Below the pieces are notes generated by a model, which saw only the letters and a list, made by a program, of their open reading frames with translations, had not been told where the DNA came from and made no database searches. Source: JBDUDK01 sp040002995 (GTDB taxonomy: Bacteria; Actinomycetota; Acidimicrobiia; Acidimicrobiales; Ilumatobacteraceae). From it: a stretch of DNA of 34,545 bases. The DNA is taken from positions 1 through 34,545 of the forward strand of contig JBDUDK010000143.1 in assembly GCA_040002995.1 (NCBI GenBank), given 5' to 3'. Positions 7,186-16,151 of the stretch are shown here, one piece after another. Position numbers and translations under genes: made by a program. Positions within the stretch are counted from its first letter, which is position 1; every line of letters begins with the position of its first letter.

Positions 7186-9642
7186 GTGCGCGATCTGTTT
7201 CGGGCGCTCGATGCCGACGCCATTGACCTCGACGGAGTCGATCCTCTAGGGGTCTTGGCGAGGGTGCCTCAGAGCCGCCTCGATGAGCTCGCGGCCGACG
7301 GCGTTTTCGTCGCACGTGCTCGTGGGCTGCTTGACGAGTTGACCGCGGAGGCGACCGAGCCACGGTGGTTCGCTCGACGCGGACCGAGCGCGCTCGGCAC
7401 CGTCGCATACCTCTCGCCGGAGTTCGGTATTGCCGCGTCGTTGCCTCAATATTCCGGTGGTCTGGGCGTGTTGGCCGGCGATCATCTGAAGGCGGCCAGC
7501 GATCTCGGGGTACCCCTCGTAGGAGTGGGCCTGTTCTATCGCCACGGCTACTTCCGTCAGTTTCTCGATCGGGCCGGTCGGCAGCACGAACGGTTCCCGC
7601 GGCTGCACCCCGCGGCGATGGCGCTCACGCCGCTTGACCATGTCGAGCTCACTGTCGAACTCGCGGGTGTCGACGTGCGTGTCCGCATCTGGTCGGCGAC
7701 GGTGGGCACCGTGCCGCTCTACCTTCTCGACACGTTCGTCGAAGGTCCGACGGGTGAGGATGCGGGTCCTGACCAGCTCGTCACCGATCGGCTCTACGGC
7801 GGGGGCTCGGAGGAGCGCATCCGACAAGAACTCCTCCTCGGCGTCGGTGGTTTTCGGGCGCTCTACCAACTCGGCGTGCGGCCCGATGTCTTCCACCTGA
7901 ACGAAGGTCATGCCGGCTTCCTGACGCTCGAGGCCATCCGGCGGGCGATGCGCGACGACGGGCTCGCATTTGCCGAAGCCGTCGAGGCGGTGCGTCCGTC
8001 CGTGCAGTTCACGACGCACACCCCTGTGCCCGCCGGCATCGACCGTTTTCCCCGCGACTTGATCGAGCGCTACCTCGGCAATTGGTGCAAGGAGTGTGGG
8101 CTCACGGTCGCGGAGTTGATGGCACTCGGCTCGGAGCCGGGGGGCGATTCCTCCATGTTCAACCTCGCGTCGATGAGCCTTCGTCTGGCTGGAGGGGCCA
8201 ACGGCGTGTCGATGCTCCACGGCGCCGTCAGCCGGGCCATGTTTGCCGGCCTCTGGCCCGATGTGCCGACGGAGGAGGTGCCAATCGGATCTGTGACGAA
8301 CGGTGTGCACGGACCCACGTGGGTGTCGTCGGAGCAGTCCGAGTTGCTGACGACCCATGTGGGCTCGGAATGGGCGCAGCTCGAACCGTCGGGCTGGGCG
8401 GGAGTTGTCGACATCCCCGTCAGCGAGTTGTGGCGGGTACGCCGGGCGCGGTGTGAGCGGCTGGTGGCCTACGTCAGGCGGCGAGCCCGGGCGGCGGCGC
8501 TGCGCCGCGGTGTCAGGGAGTCAGAGACGCTGTGGTGCGACCAACTACTCGACCCCGATGCTCTCACGATTGGCTTTGCCCGCCGCTTTGCCACCTACAA
8601 GCGGGCGACACTGCTCCTGCGTGATCCCGTGCGTCTCCGCGCGCTCTTGCTCGACGTGAACCGTCCAGTCCAGCTGGTGTTCGCGGGCAAGGCGCATCCA
8701 GCCGATGAGCCGGGGAAGGCGTACATACAGCAGGTCGCGACGTTTGCGGCCGATCCCGATGTCAGGGACCGCATCGTCTTCGTCGAGGACTACGACATCG
8801 ACGCCGGCCGCATGTTGACGCAGGGAGTCGACCTGTGGCTCAACACGCCGCTGCGTCCGATGGAGGCGTGCGGCACCAGCGGCATGAAGGCCGCGCTCAA
8901 CGGCGCGCTCAACGTCTCGGTACTCGACGGTTGGTGGGACGAGCTCTATCGCCCCGACCTCGGCTGGGCCATCCCCACCGACGACACCGCGAACGACGGC
9001 GACCGGCGGGACGCCCGCGAAGCCGACTGGCTCTTCGATCTCCTCGAGGGGGAAATCGTTCCCCTGTTCTATGAGCGCGAAGCCGACGGCATGGCCCATG
9101 GTTGGCTCCGGCGCGTAAAGCAATCCCTCGCGGTGCTCGGCCCCCAGGTGGGCGCGACACGAATGGTGCGCGATTACGTCGAGACGTACTACGAACCGGC
9201 GGCGGCGCGGGCGAAGGCCCGCCGGGCGAACGGCGATGCGAGCGCGCGCGAGCTGGCGGCGTGGCGGCAGCGTGTCACCGGGGCGTGGGATCAGCTGGCT
9301 ATCGCCGCGGTGCACTGGCCCCAAGGTGACCTTCGCCTGGGCGCGCCGGTCGAGGTCGGGGTGAGCGTTCGACTGGGCTCACTCGAGCCTGACGACATCG
9401 CGGTGCAACTCGTGGCGGGTCCGGTCGAGCAGGACGGTGAGCTCCGCGCGCCGTCGGTGCTCGAGCTGCGGCCACAGGGCGAACCCGACGGCGACGGCAA
9501 CCGCCACTTCACCGGGAGCGTGGTCGGCGAGCAGGCGGGCAGCATCGGACTGGCGGTCCGCATCGTTCCCCACCACCGCGATCTCACGGCCTGGACTGAT
9601 CTTGGTTTGGTGCGCTGGGCACCCGACGAGCGTCGCCGCTGA
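7186..9642 (+). CDS. glgP: Glycogen/alpha-glucan phosphorylase (GT35, DUF3417-containing)
   Basis: It degrades glycogen or maltodextrin by phosphorolysis to glucose-1-phosphate. From GTG 7186 the protein has 818 residues; family members of this DUF3417 type are around 850, and about 45 further codons upstream look coding. Visible features are YLSPEFGIAASLPQYSGGLG and LAGDHLKAASDLGVP near 80-110, HLNEGHAGF, TTHTPVPAGIDRF, GSVTNGVH, GFARRFATYKR, and EACGTSGMKAALNG, where Lys568 is the expected PLP Schiff-base lysine. The C-terminal 120 residues form a beta-rich extension as in mycobacterial GlgP. It converges on the malQ-glgB fusion with no spacer: both stops lie in one TGATCA. It probably shares a transcript with udk. 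Confidence 0.95.
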   Translation: MRDLFRALDADAIDLDGVDPLGVLARVPQSRLDELAADGVFVARARGLLDELTAEATEPRWFARRGPSALGTVAYLSPEFGIAASLPQYSGGLGVLAGDHLKAASDLGVPLVGVGLFYRHGYFRQFLDRAGRQHERFPRLHPAAMALTPLDHVELTVELAGVDVRVRIWSATVGTVPLYLLDTFVEGPTGEDAGPDQLVTDRLYGGGSEERIRQELLLGVGGFRALYQLGVRPDVFHLNEGHAGFLTLEAIRRAMRDDGLAFAEAVEAVRPSVQFTTHTPVPAGIDRFPRDLIERYLGNWCKECGLTVAELMALGSEPGGDSSMFNLASMSLRLAGGANGVSMLHGAVSRAMFAGLWPDVPTEEVPIGSVTNGVHGPTWVSSEQSELLTTHVGSEWAQLEPSGWAGVVDIPVSELWRVRRARCERLVAYVRRRARAAALRRGVRESETLWCDQLLDPDALTIGFARRFATYKRATLLLRDPVRLRALLLDVNRPVQLVFAGKAHPADEPGKAYIQQVATFAADPDVRDRIVFVEDYDIDAGRMLTQGVDLWLNTPLRPMEACGTSGMKAALNGALNVSVLDGWWDELYRPDLGWAIPTDDTANDGDRRDAREADWLFDLLEGEIVPLFYEREADGMAHGWLRRVKQSLAVLGPQVGATRMVRDYVETYYEPAAARAKARRANGDASARELAAWRQRVTGAWDQLAIAAVHWPQGDLRLGAPVEVGVSVRLGSLEPDDIAVQLVAGPVEQDGELRAPSVLELRPQGEPDGDGNRHFTGSVVGEQAGSIGLAVRIVPHHRDLTAWTDLGLVRWAPDERRR

Positions 9643-12600
9643 TCATCCGACCCGCGCGTACGCGACGAGCGCGAGCGGAGGGAGCGCGGCAGGGGCCGAC
9701 CAGCGCTGCTTGTGCCACGCCTGCTCTTCCGCGTCGAGCGTGTCGGGTACAGGGAAGCCGCTGCCTCCGAAGTTCGGATCGTCGCTGTTGGCGATGAGCT
9801 CCCACCGACCGGAGTGGGGGAGCCCGACCCGGTAAGGCGAACGCGGTACGGGCGTGAAGTTCGCCAGCACGACGACATCGTTGTTTGCGTCGAACGCGTG
9901 CCGGGCGAACACGAGAACGCTCTGCGCGGCGTCGTCGCCGTCGATCCATGAGAAGCCGTTGCTGCCGTCGCCGTCGCGCTCGTGGAGCGCGGGCCGCGTG
10001 CGGTGCAGGCCGTTGAGATGGGTCACCCATCGGGCGATGCCGGCGTGGGCCTCCTCGTGGAGCAGGTGCCAGTCGAGGCTTGCATCGTGGTTCCACTCAC
10101 GCCACTGACCGAACTCCCCACCCATGAAGAGCAACTTCTTGCCCGGCAATGCGTGCTGGTAGCCGTACAGCAGGCGGAGGTTGGCGCGGCGTTGCCACTC
10201 ATCTCCGGTCATCTTCGCGAGCAGCGAACCTTTTCCGTGGACGACCTCGTCGTGCGAGAGAGCAAGAACGAAACGCTCGCTCGCCGCGTACACGGCACGG
10301 AACGTGAGCTCGCCGTGGTGCCACTGCCGGTGAACGGACTCGCGCCGGAAGTAGGTGAGCGTGTCGTGCATCCAGCCGAGGTCCCATTTCAGGTGGAAGC
10401 CGAGGCCACCCCATTCGGTGGGCGCGGTGACTCCCGGCCACGCGGTCGATTCCTCCGCGATCACGAGCGTGTCGGGGAAGCGCCGGCGGAGTTCGTCGTT
10501 GCAATGTCGGATGAACGAAAGCGCCTCGAGGTTCTCGCGTCCGCCCTCTACGTTGGGCACCCATTCTCCCGGGCCACGCGAGTAGTCGCGGTACAACATC
10601 GACGCCACGGCGTCGACGCGAAGACCGTCGGCGTGGAAACTGCGCACCCACCAGCACGCGCTCGAGATCAGAAAGGCGCGGACCTCGTGGCGGCCGTAGT
10701 TGAAGATGAGGCTGCCCCAATCGGGATGGCGGCCTTCGCGGGGGTCGGCGTGTTCGTAGAGGTGACTGCCGTCGAATCGTGCCAGCGCGAAGTTGTCGGC
10801 CGGGAAATGCGCCGGAACCCAGTCGAGAATGACCCCGATGTCTCGTTGATGCAGGTGGTCGACCAGGTAGCGGAGGTCGTCAGGGGCGCCGTAGCGCGCG
10901 GTGGGCGAGAAGAAGCCCGTGACCTGATAGCCCCACGAGCCATAGAAGGGGTGCTCCATCACCGGCAACAGCTCCACGTGGGTGAACCCGTGGGCGATGA
11001 GGTGGTCCGCGAGCATTGGCGCGATCTCGCGGTACGAGAGCCAGCGGTCGCCTTCGCCGGGAACGCGCCGCCACGAGCCGAGGTGAGCTTCGTAGATCGA
11101 CAAGGGTGCGCTCGGCGCATGACGCTCGGCCCTACCGGCCATCCAATCACCATCGCCCCAGCGGTACTCGCTCACGTCGAGCACTGACGCGTGTCCCGGT
11201 CCGCCTTCGGTCGCGCGCGCGAGTGGATCGGCCCTATTCGTCATGCGACCGTCGGCACTCGTTACTCGCAATTTGTAGTGCTGGCCGGCGCGGGCGCCGG
11301 GAACGAAACCCTCCCACACGCCCGAACTCGCACGGCGTCCGAGCATGGTGCCGTGATCCCAACCCGAGGCGTCACCAATCACGGCGACCGTGCGCGCGTT
11401 GGGAGCCCACACCGAGAATGCGGCACCGGCGAGCCCGGCCCGGTCGATCTCGTGCGCACCGAACCGTTCGGGCAGGTCGCTGTGGTTGCCCTCGTTGAAG
11501 AGGTAGAGGTCGAGGTCGGTAGCCAGGATCGGTTCACCAGCAGAGGGCGAAGGCGATGCCGGACGCCGGCGCTTGCCGTCGAGATCGCGTAGCTCGGCGA
11601 CCAGGCCCTCGTCGGTTTCGAGTTGCTCGAGCGTGCGGCGGGCGCGCCGGCACCAGTTCGTTCCGCCCACGGTGCCCGGGCGGTTTTGCGGTTCCTCTTC
11701 GAGCCAGAGGTCCTCGAGGTTCACCAGCACGACGTCGGCGTCGCTCCGCGCGAGCGCACCGAGAATCGCATGACGCGCCGCTCCCATCTTGATCGCGTCG
11801 CCGGCGACGGCCGGCTCCCGCTCGCGCCAGAACGCCGCGAACGGCGCCAGATCGTGGGTGTTCAGCGAGGCGACGGTTCGCGGTGGAGGCAGACGGCGTA
11901 ACCCGTTGCCCCGCTCGGCCAGCTCCCATTGCGCCACAAAGAGTCCTCGGACATCGTGCTCCTCGAGGGCGTGGCGAACTTCTGCCGGAACGGTCCCGAG
12001 GTCTTCGCCCACGATGCCGGCGCCGTAGCTGTGCGACAAAAGCGAAAGAACCGCCCATAGCTCGTCGTGGGGGTAGCGAACGTAGACACCCTCGGTGGCC
12101 GCCGCGCCCGCGGGCACCCAGAACTGGCGATGGAGGCCCATCACGTGGTCGATGCGCAGGAGGCCGGCGACGGTCAGTTGGTGCTCGACGATGTCGGAAA
12201 AGAACTGGTGTCCATCGCACCGGCTGCGCTCCGGATGAAGGGGCGCGAGACCCCAGTCCTGGCCGCCGGCGAAAAAGGCGTCGGGGGGCGCGCCGAGGCT
12301 GACTCCGTCGAGAAAGAGATCACGATGTCGCCAGTGGTCGAAGCCGTCACGGTGCGACCCGAGCGGAAGGTCGAGATACAGCGCCTGCCCGCGCTGCGCG
12401 ATATCGCGCGATAGCGAGGCCAGCTGGAGACTCATCGTCCATTGCGACCATTCATGCCAGCGCACAGCCGCGGCGTCGACGGCGTCGTCGGGGATGTTCG
12501 TGGTCCACGACTGTGGCCATGAACGCCAATCGACACCGTTGCGCTCACCCGCAGCTCGGAAGCGCGCGTAGTCGACGACGTGGGGTCGGTCGTTAAGCCA

Positions 12601-13356
12601 GTCGACCAGCGCCGTGGGGCGGGGTCCCGACACGAGCGGGGCGAGGGCGGCGCGCTTGGCACGAGCTACGGCGCGTATGTCGACGACGGCAGGATCGGCG
12701 GGGGGCAGGGGCGCCCGCCGCCCCAGCAGCGCGTCGGCATCGAGGTAGAGCTCGTTCCACATCCGCCGGCTCACGGGCGCGTACGGGCTCGGCTCGCATG
12801 GGTCGTCGAGAAAGGCGGCGAGCAGCGGCAGCGTCGACACGACCGCGGCTCCGAGAGATGCGAGCCATCCCGACAGCCCGCGCAGGTCGGCCACGTCGCC
12901 GACACCGCTGTCGCGGGCCGTGCGCAGAGCGTGCAGCGGTAGAAAGCCGCCCCACGCGCGACCTTCGATCGGGCCCGTGTGGCAATGGCGCGGCGCGCTC
13001 AACACGATGATGGTGGATTCGCCAATGCGCAGAACATGACGACCGGGCGGGAGATCGCCGGGAAGCGTCACGCGCTCCTGGCCGGTGGGTGCGCGCCACC
13101 TCCGGGTTGTTCCGTCGGCGAGCTCTAGTTCAATCCAGGCGTCGGTGGCGGCCGCGCGTTGCGGGGGAGCCGTGCCGTCCCACGCGACGATTACGGGGCT
13201 GGGCGCAGGCGCCACGGTTTCGCCGGGCTCCACCCCCATCGCCGCGAGCACCGCGGTCACGATGTCGGGGTCGGCGTTGTGGCGGACGCCGCCGTTGTCG
13301 GTATACGACAGCTCAATGCCGTGGGCCACGGCCGTGCGAGCCAGAGGCTCGTCCAT
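9643..13356 (-). CDS. malQ-glgB: MalQ-GlgB fusion: 4-alpha-glucanotransferase + glycogen branching enzyme
   Basis: One 1237-residue frame carries two complete enzymes. Residues 1 to about 590 are a GH77 amylomaltase (MalQ): PSPYAPVSRRMWNELYLD near 189-206, nucleophile Asp403 in LLRIDHVMGL, acid/base Glu451 in GEDLGTVP, and Asp502 in NTHDLAPF. Residues 592-608 are a short basic, Pro/Ser-rich linker. From about 609 a GH13 branching enzyme (GlgB) follows, starting at its CBM48 domain (DLYLFNEGNHSDL, SVWAPNA). Catalytic residues are Asp915 (DGLRVDAV), Glu968 (VIAEEST) and Asp1036 (LSHDEVVHGKG). MalQ transfers glucan chains; GlgB makes alpha-1,6 branches. The frame is uninterrupted across the joint (about base 11532), so this is a fusion and not a miscall. 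The ATG overlaps the glgC stop by one base (TGATG), indicating coupling. Confidence 0.95.
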   Translation of the reverse strand: MDEPLARTAVAHGIELSYTDNGGVRHNADPDIVTAVLAAMGVEPGETVAPAPSPVIVAWDGTAPPQRAAATDAWIELELADGTTRRWRAPTGQERVTLPGDLPPGRHVLRIGESTIIVLSAPRHCHTGPIEGRAWGGFLPLHALRTARDSGVGDVADLRGLSGWLASLGAAVVSTLPLLAAFLDDPCEPSPYAPVSRRMWNELYLDADALLGRRAPLPPADPAVVDIRAVARAKRAALAPLVSGPRPTALVDWLNDRPHVVDYARFRAAGERNGVDWRSWPQSWTTNIPDDAVDAAAVRWHEWSQWTMSLQLASLSRDIAQRGQALYLDLPLGSHRDGFDHWRHRDLFLDGVSLGAPPDAFFAGGQDWGLAPLHPERSRCDGHQFFSDIVEHQLTVAGLLRIDHVMGLHRQFWVPAGAAATEGVYVRYPHDELWAVLSLLSHSYGAGIVGEDLGTVPAEVRHALEEHDVRGLFVAQWELAERGNGLRRLPPPRTVASLNTHDLAPFAAFWREREPAVAGDAIKMGAARHAILGALARSDADVVLVNLEDLWLEEEPQNRPGTVGGTNWCRRARRTLEQLETDEGLVAELRDLDGKRRRPASPSPSAGEPILATDLDLYLFNEGNHSDLPERFGAHEIDRAGLAGAAFSVWAPNARTVAVIGDASGWDHGTMLGRRASSGVWEGFVPGARAGQHYKLRVTSADGRMTNRADPLARATEGGPGHASVLDVSEYRWGDGDWMAGRAERHAPSAPLSIYEAHLGSWRRVPGEGDRWLSYREIAPMLADHLIAHGFTHVELLPVMEHPFYGSWGYQVTGFFSPTARYGAPDDLRYLVDHLHQRDIGVILDWVPAHFPADNFALARFDGSHLYEHADPREGRHPDWGSLIFNYGRHEVRAFLISSACWWVRSFHADGLRVDAVASMLYRDYSRGPGEWVPNVEGGRENLEALSFIRHCNDELRRRFPDTLVIAEESTAWPGVTAPTEWGGLGFHLKWDLGWMHDTLTYFRRESVHRQWHHGELTFRAVYAASERFVLALSHDEVVHGKGSLLAKMTGDEWQRRANLRLLYGYQHALPGKKLLFMGGEFGQWREWNHDASLDWHLLHEEAHAGIARWVTHLNGLHRTRPALHERDGDGSNGFSWIDGDDAAQSVLVFARHAFDANNDVVVLANFTPVPRSPYRVGLPHSGRWELIANSDDPNFGGSGFPVPDTLDAEEQAWHKQRWSAPAALPPLALVAYARVG

Positions 13357-14591
13357 CAGACCGAATCGGCTTGGAGGTTGCGTTCCTTCGCGACGACCAC
13401 GACACCGCGGTCAGACAGCGTGAAGCGCTGCCGATCAGCATCGACGTCTTCGCCGATCGAATAGCGCGGGGGCACGATCACGTTCTTGTCGATGATGCAG
13501 CGATGGAGGCGCGCGCCGGCTTCGACACGCACGCCGGGGAACAGGATCGACTCTGTCACCACCGCTCCCGCGTCGATGTAGACATCGGGTCCGATGATCG
13601 AGCGTTCGACGAGCCCGCCCGACACGATGGAGCCGGCGCAGAGGAGGCTGTTGCTCACGCGTGCGGGACTGCCGTCGCCGCCGTTCGAGAGCTTCGCCGG
13701 CGGAAGGGGCAGCTGGATGCTGTAGATCGGCCATTGCGGGTTGTAGAGGCTGAACAGCGGGACCGGCGCAATGAGGTCCATGTTCGCCTCGTAGTACGCG
13801 TCGAGCGAACCGACGTCGCGCCAGTAACCCCGCTCGGGCTCGACGAGTCCTGGGATGTCATTGCCCGAGAAGTCATAGACGTGTGCCTGACCGGCTTCGG
13901 TCAGCGCGGGTATGACGTCGCCGCCTATGTCTTTGAGCTCGCGGTCGCCGGGGGTGACGACGTCCACCAGCGTCTTCGTGGTGAAGACGTAGTTGCCCAT
14001 CGATGCCAGCACCTGGTTCGGGTCACCGGGCATCGCGGGTGGCTCGGGGACCTTTTCGTGGAACTGAAGAATCCGACCCGACGCGGTCGACTCGATAACG
14101 CCAAAGGCCGGACCCTGTTCGCGCGGCACAGGGATGGCGGCGACAGTGACCCCCGCGCCGCTCTCGATGTGGTGCTCGACCATTTGCCGAGGGTCCATGC
14201 GGTAAATGTGGTCGGCGCCGAAGACACAGACCACGTCGGGATCCTCGTCGGAGATCAGGTTCAGGTTTTGGTAGATGGCGTCGGCCGATCCGGAGAACCA
14301 ATGCGGGCCCCTTCGCATCTGCGCGGGCACCGGTGTCACGTAGTTGCCGAGCAACGTCGAGAACCGCCACGTCTGCGAGATATGGCGATCGAGGCTATGG
14401 CTTTTGTATTGGGTCAACACCACGATCTTGAGATAACCGGTGTTGGCAAAGTTCGACAGGACGAAGTCGATGATGCGGTAGGAACCACCGAACGGCACCG
14501 CGGGCTTCGCCCGGTCATTCGTGAGCGGTGCGAGACGGCGACCCTCACCGCCGGCCAAGACAATGACGAGGACATTGGGCGCGCGCTGCAC
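13356..14591 (-). CDS. glgC: Glucose-1-phosphate adenylyltransferase (ADP-glucose pyrophosphorylase)
   Basis: It makes ADP-glucose from ATP and glucose-1-phosphate, the committed step of bacterial glycogen synthesis. The 411-residue length fits the family. The N-terminal nucleotidyltransferase signature is LAGGEGRRLAPLTNDRAKP, followed by AVPFGGSYRIIDFVLSN. FGADHIYRMD holds the metal-binding Asp, and EPERGYWRDVGSLDAYYEAN is the conserved sugar-phosphate region. A C-terminal left-handed beta-helix starts at about residue 300. GTG 14591 is chosen because homologues begin a few residues before the LAGGEG motif; the longer open frame to 14927 lies inside glgA antisense. The gene lies 41 bases after glgA and overlaps malQ-glgB by one base, so the three probably form one operon. 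Confidence 0.95.
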   Translation of the reverse strand: MQRAPNVLVIVLAGGEGRRLAPLTNDRAKPAVPFGGSYRIIDFVLSNFANTGYLKIVVLTQYKSHSLDRHISQTWRFSTLLGNYVTPVPAQMRRGPHWFSGSADAIYQNLNLISDEDPDVVCVFGADHIYRMDPRQMVEHHIESGAGVTVAAIPVPREQGPAFGVIESTASGRILQFHEKVPEPPAMPGDPNQVLASMGNYVFTTKTLVDVVTPGDRELKDIGGDVIPALTEAGQAHVYDFSGNDIPGLVEPERGYWRDVGSLDAYYEANMDLIAPVPLFSLYNPQWPIYSIQLPLPPAKLSNGGDGSPARVSNSLLCAGSIVSGGLVERSIIGPDVYIDAGAVVTESILFPGVRVEAGARLHRCIIDKNVIVPPRYSIGEDVDADRQRFTLSDRGVVVVAKERNLQADSV

Positions 14592-14632
14592 TGCGGTCAG
14601 GGTATCTCTGCTCGCGCCCGCGGCAGGGCACG

Positions 14633-16009
14633 TCAGCCGACTAGTTGCTCGTAGATCGCTATGTGCTGGCAAGCGGGCTCGCGCCACGACCAGTCGGCCG
14701 TCATGCCCCGCCGGCGCATCGCGTCGCGACGTGGACGGTTCGCCCACGCGCGCGTTGCGCGGTGGAGACCGTCGACGAGGTCGAGCTCGCTCGGGCGCGA
14801 TACCACGACGCCAGTACCCCGTGCATGCTCCACATCGATATCGACGACCGTGTCGTGAAGACCGCCAACATCGGTAACGACGGGGAGGGTGCCGTAGCGC
14901 ATCGCTTGCATCTGCGCCAGACCGCACGGTTCGAAGCGGCTCGGCATGAGTAGCAGGTCACCGCCCGCGAAGAGCCGGTGCGCGAGGGGGTCGTCGTAGC
15001 CGTGGCGGAAGGCGACGAAGTCGGGATGACGTTGACTCGCATGTTGTAGTGCATCAACAAGGTGGCGGTCGCCCGAGCCGAGCACCGCGAGTTGAGCGGG
15101 GAGGCGTTCGAGGTACGGCACGGCGCCGAGAGCGAGGTCGACGCCCTTCTGGTCGACGAGACGGGTGACCATGATGATCAGCGGGCCGCGGCATTCGGGG
15201 AGACCAAACTCCGCGCGTGCCGCCGACCGGTCGAGATCTTTCGCGCCGAGGTGGCGGTGGTCATAGTTCGCGGGGATGAGAGAGTCGGTGGTGGGGTCCC
15301 ACGCGACGGTGTCGATGCCGTTGCGGATACCGATGAGCGCGGACCCCTTGGCGCGGAGTAGTTCATCGAGACCGAAGCCTCCCCACGGTTCGACGATCTC
15401 GCGCGCGTAGGTCGGGCTGACTGCGATCACGCGATCAGAGAGGCGGATGGCACCGGCGAGGGGATTACACGCACCGAGGTGGGAGAACGCCTCGCGATGT
15501 TGGGGGAACGCCGACAGCCAGCCGAGGTCGGCGGTGCCCTGGTAGCCAAGCGTATGGATCGTGAACACCGTCGGCGGTGCCGGATTCAGGTGGGCGAGCG
15601 TCGTTGCGGTATGCCAGTCGTTCAGGTGGACGACGGCGGGTTGGAGGCGGCGGGCCAATGCGGCCACTGCCGCGGAGAACGCGTAGAACCGAATGTCGTT
15701 GTCGGGCCATGCCGTCCCGTCGGCCTGGAGATAGGGGTGGGGTCGAGCCAGGCCGTCGGCCGCGAGCAGGGTGACCTCGCCGAACCCCTCGGCATGGCCG
15801 GTGCGCGCGCTGGCCGGCGCCGCGAAGGCGGCGACATCGAGCGCGATCCTGCGCTCGCGTTGTAGCGGGATGCTGCCGTAGTCGGGCAGGGCCACCGTGA
15901 CCTGGAGGCCTTCGGCCCGCAGTGCGTGGACGAGCCCGGCCGCGGCCTCCGCCAATCCGCCGACCCGGGCCAATGGGGAAAGCTCGGCCGCAGCGAAAAG
16001 GACGTGCAC
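14633..16009 (-). CDS. glgA: Glycogen synthase (ADP-glucose type, GT5)
   Basis: It transfers glucose from ADP-glucose to the non-reducing end of alpha-1,4 glucan. The 458-residue GT-B protein starts with the GT5 glycogen synthase N-terminus (HVLFAAAELSPLARVGGLAE). It contains HLNDWHT, TIHTLGYQG, IAVSPTYAREI, NGIDTVAWDP, TRLVDQKG and the C-terminal SRFEPCGLAQMQAMRYG with VTDVGGLHDTV. The ADP-glucose-binding KTGGL motif reads RVGGL, so the lysine equivalent to E. coli Lys15 is Arg15 here. The start is GTG with GAAGG directly adjacent. It is the first gene of the glgA-glgC-malQ/glgB run and is divergent from the FtsX permease gene across 142 bases. Confidence 0.94.
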   Translation of the reverse strand: MHVLFAAAELSPLARVGGLAEAAAGLVHALRAEGLQVTVALPDYGSIPLQRERRIALDVAAFAAPASARTGHAEGFGEVTLLAADGLARPHPYLQADGTAWPDNDIRFYAFSAAVAALARRLQPAVVHLNDWHTATTLAHLNPAPPTVFTIHTLGYQGTADLGWLSAFPQHREAFSHLGACNPLAGAIRLSDRVIAVSPTYAREIVEPWGGFGLDELLRAKGSALIGIRNGIDTVAWDPTTDSLIPANYDHRHLGAKDLDRSAARAEFGLPECRGPLIIMVTRLVDQKGVDLALGAVPYLERLPAQLAVLGSGDRHLVDALQHASQRHPDFVAFRHGYDDPLAHRLFAGGDLLLMPSRFEPCGLAQMQAMRYGTLPVVTDVGGLHDTVVDIDVEHARGTGVVVSRPSELDLVDGLHRATRAWANRPRRDAMRRRGMTADWSWREPACQHIAIYEQLVG

Positions 16010-16021
16010 CCTTCGAGTCTT

Positions 16022-16036
16022 GCCGAGAAGCTCGGC
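16022..16036. promoter_or_regulatory. Short perfect inverted repeat just upstream of glgA
   Basis: GCCGAG-AAG-CTCGGC is a 6-bp perfect inverted repeat with a 3-base loop, 12 bases upstream of the glgA start codon. It could be an operator or a 5' leader hairpin. No T-run follows. In DNA of this base composition such a repeat can arise by chance. Confidence 0.25.
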
Positions 16037-16151
16037 GCCTTCGTGCTACCACGAGGGCCCGCGTGCGGACAGCTTCCTGTCGTGCCATCTGGGGCTCTCC
16101 TAAGTTGGTGTCATGCGCGTGGGCGGCCAGATGGAACGCTTCCGCTGATTT

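Noticed and set aside
9982..11187. 401-codon open frame on the plus strand
   Set aside because: It is antisense to the GlgB half of the fusion, whose catalytic motifs are all intact on the other strand.
13089..14654. 521-codon open frame on the plus strand
   Set aside because: It runs antisense over glgC and the start of malQ-glgB. The sequence is rich in Arg, Asp and Val with no domain, as expected for a mirror frame of a high-GC gene.
14592..14927. Upstream extension of the glgC frame
   Set aside because: The added residues have no similarity to GlgC and overlap the glgA gene; homologues start just before LAGGEG.
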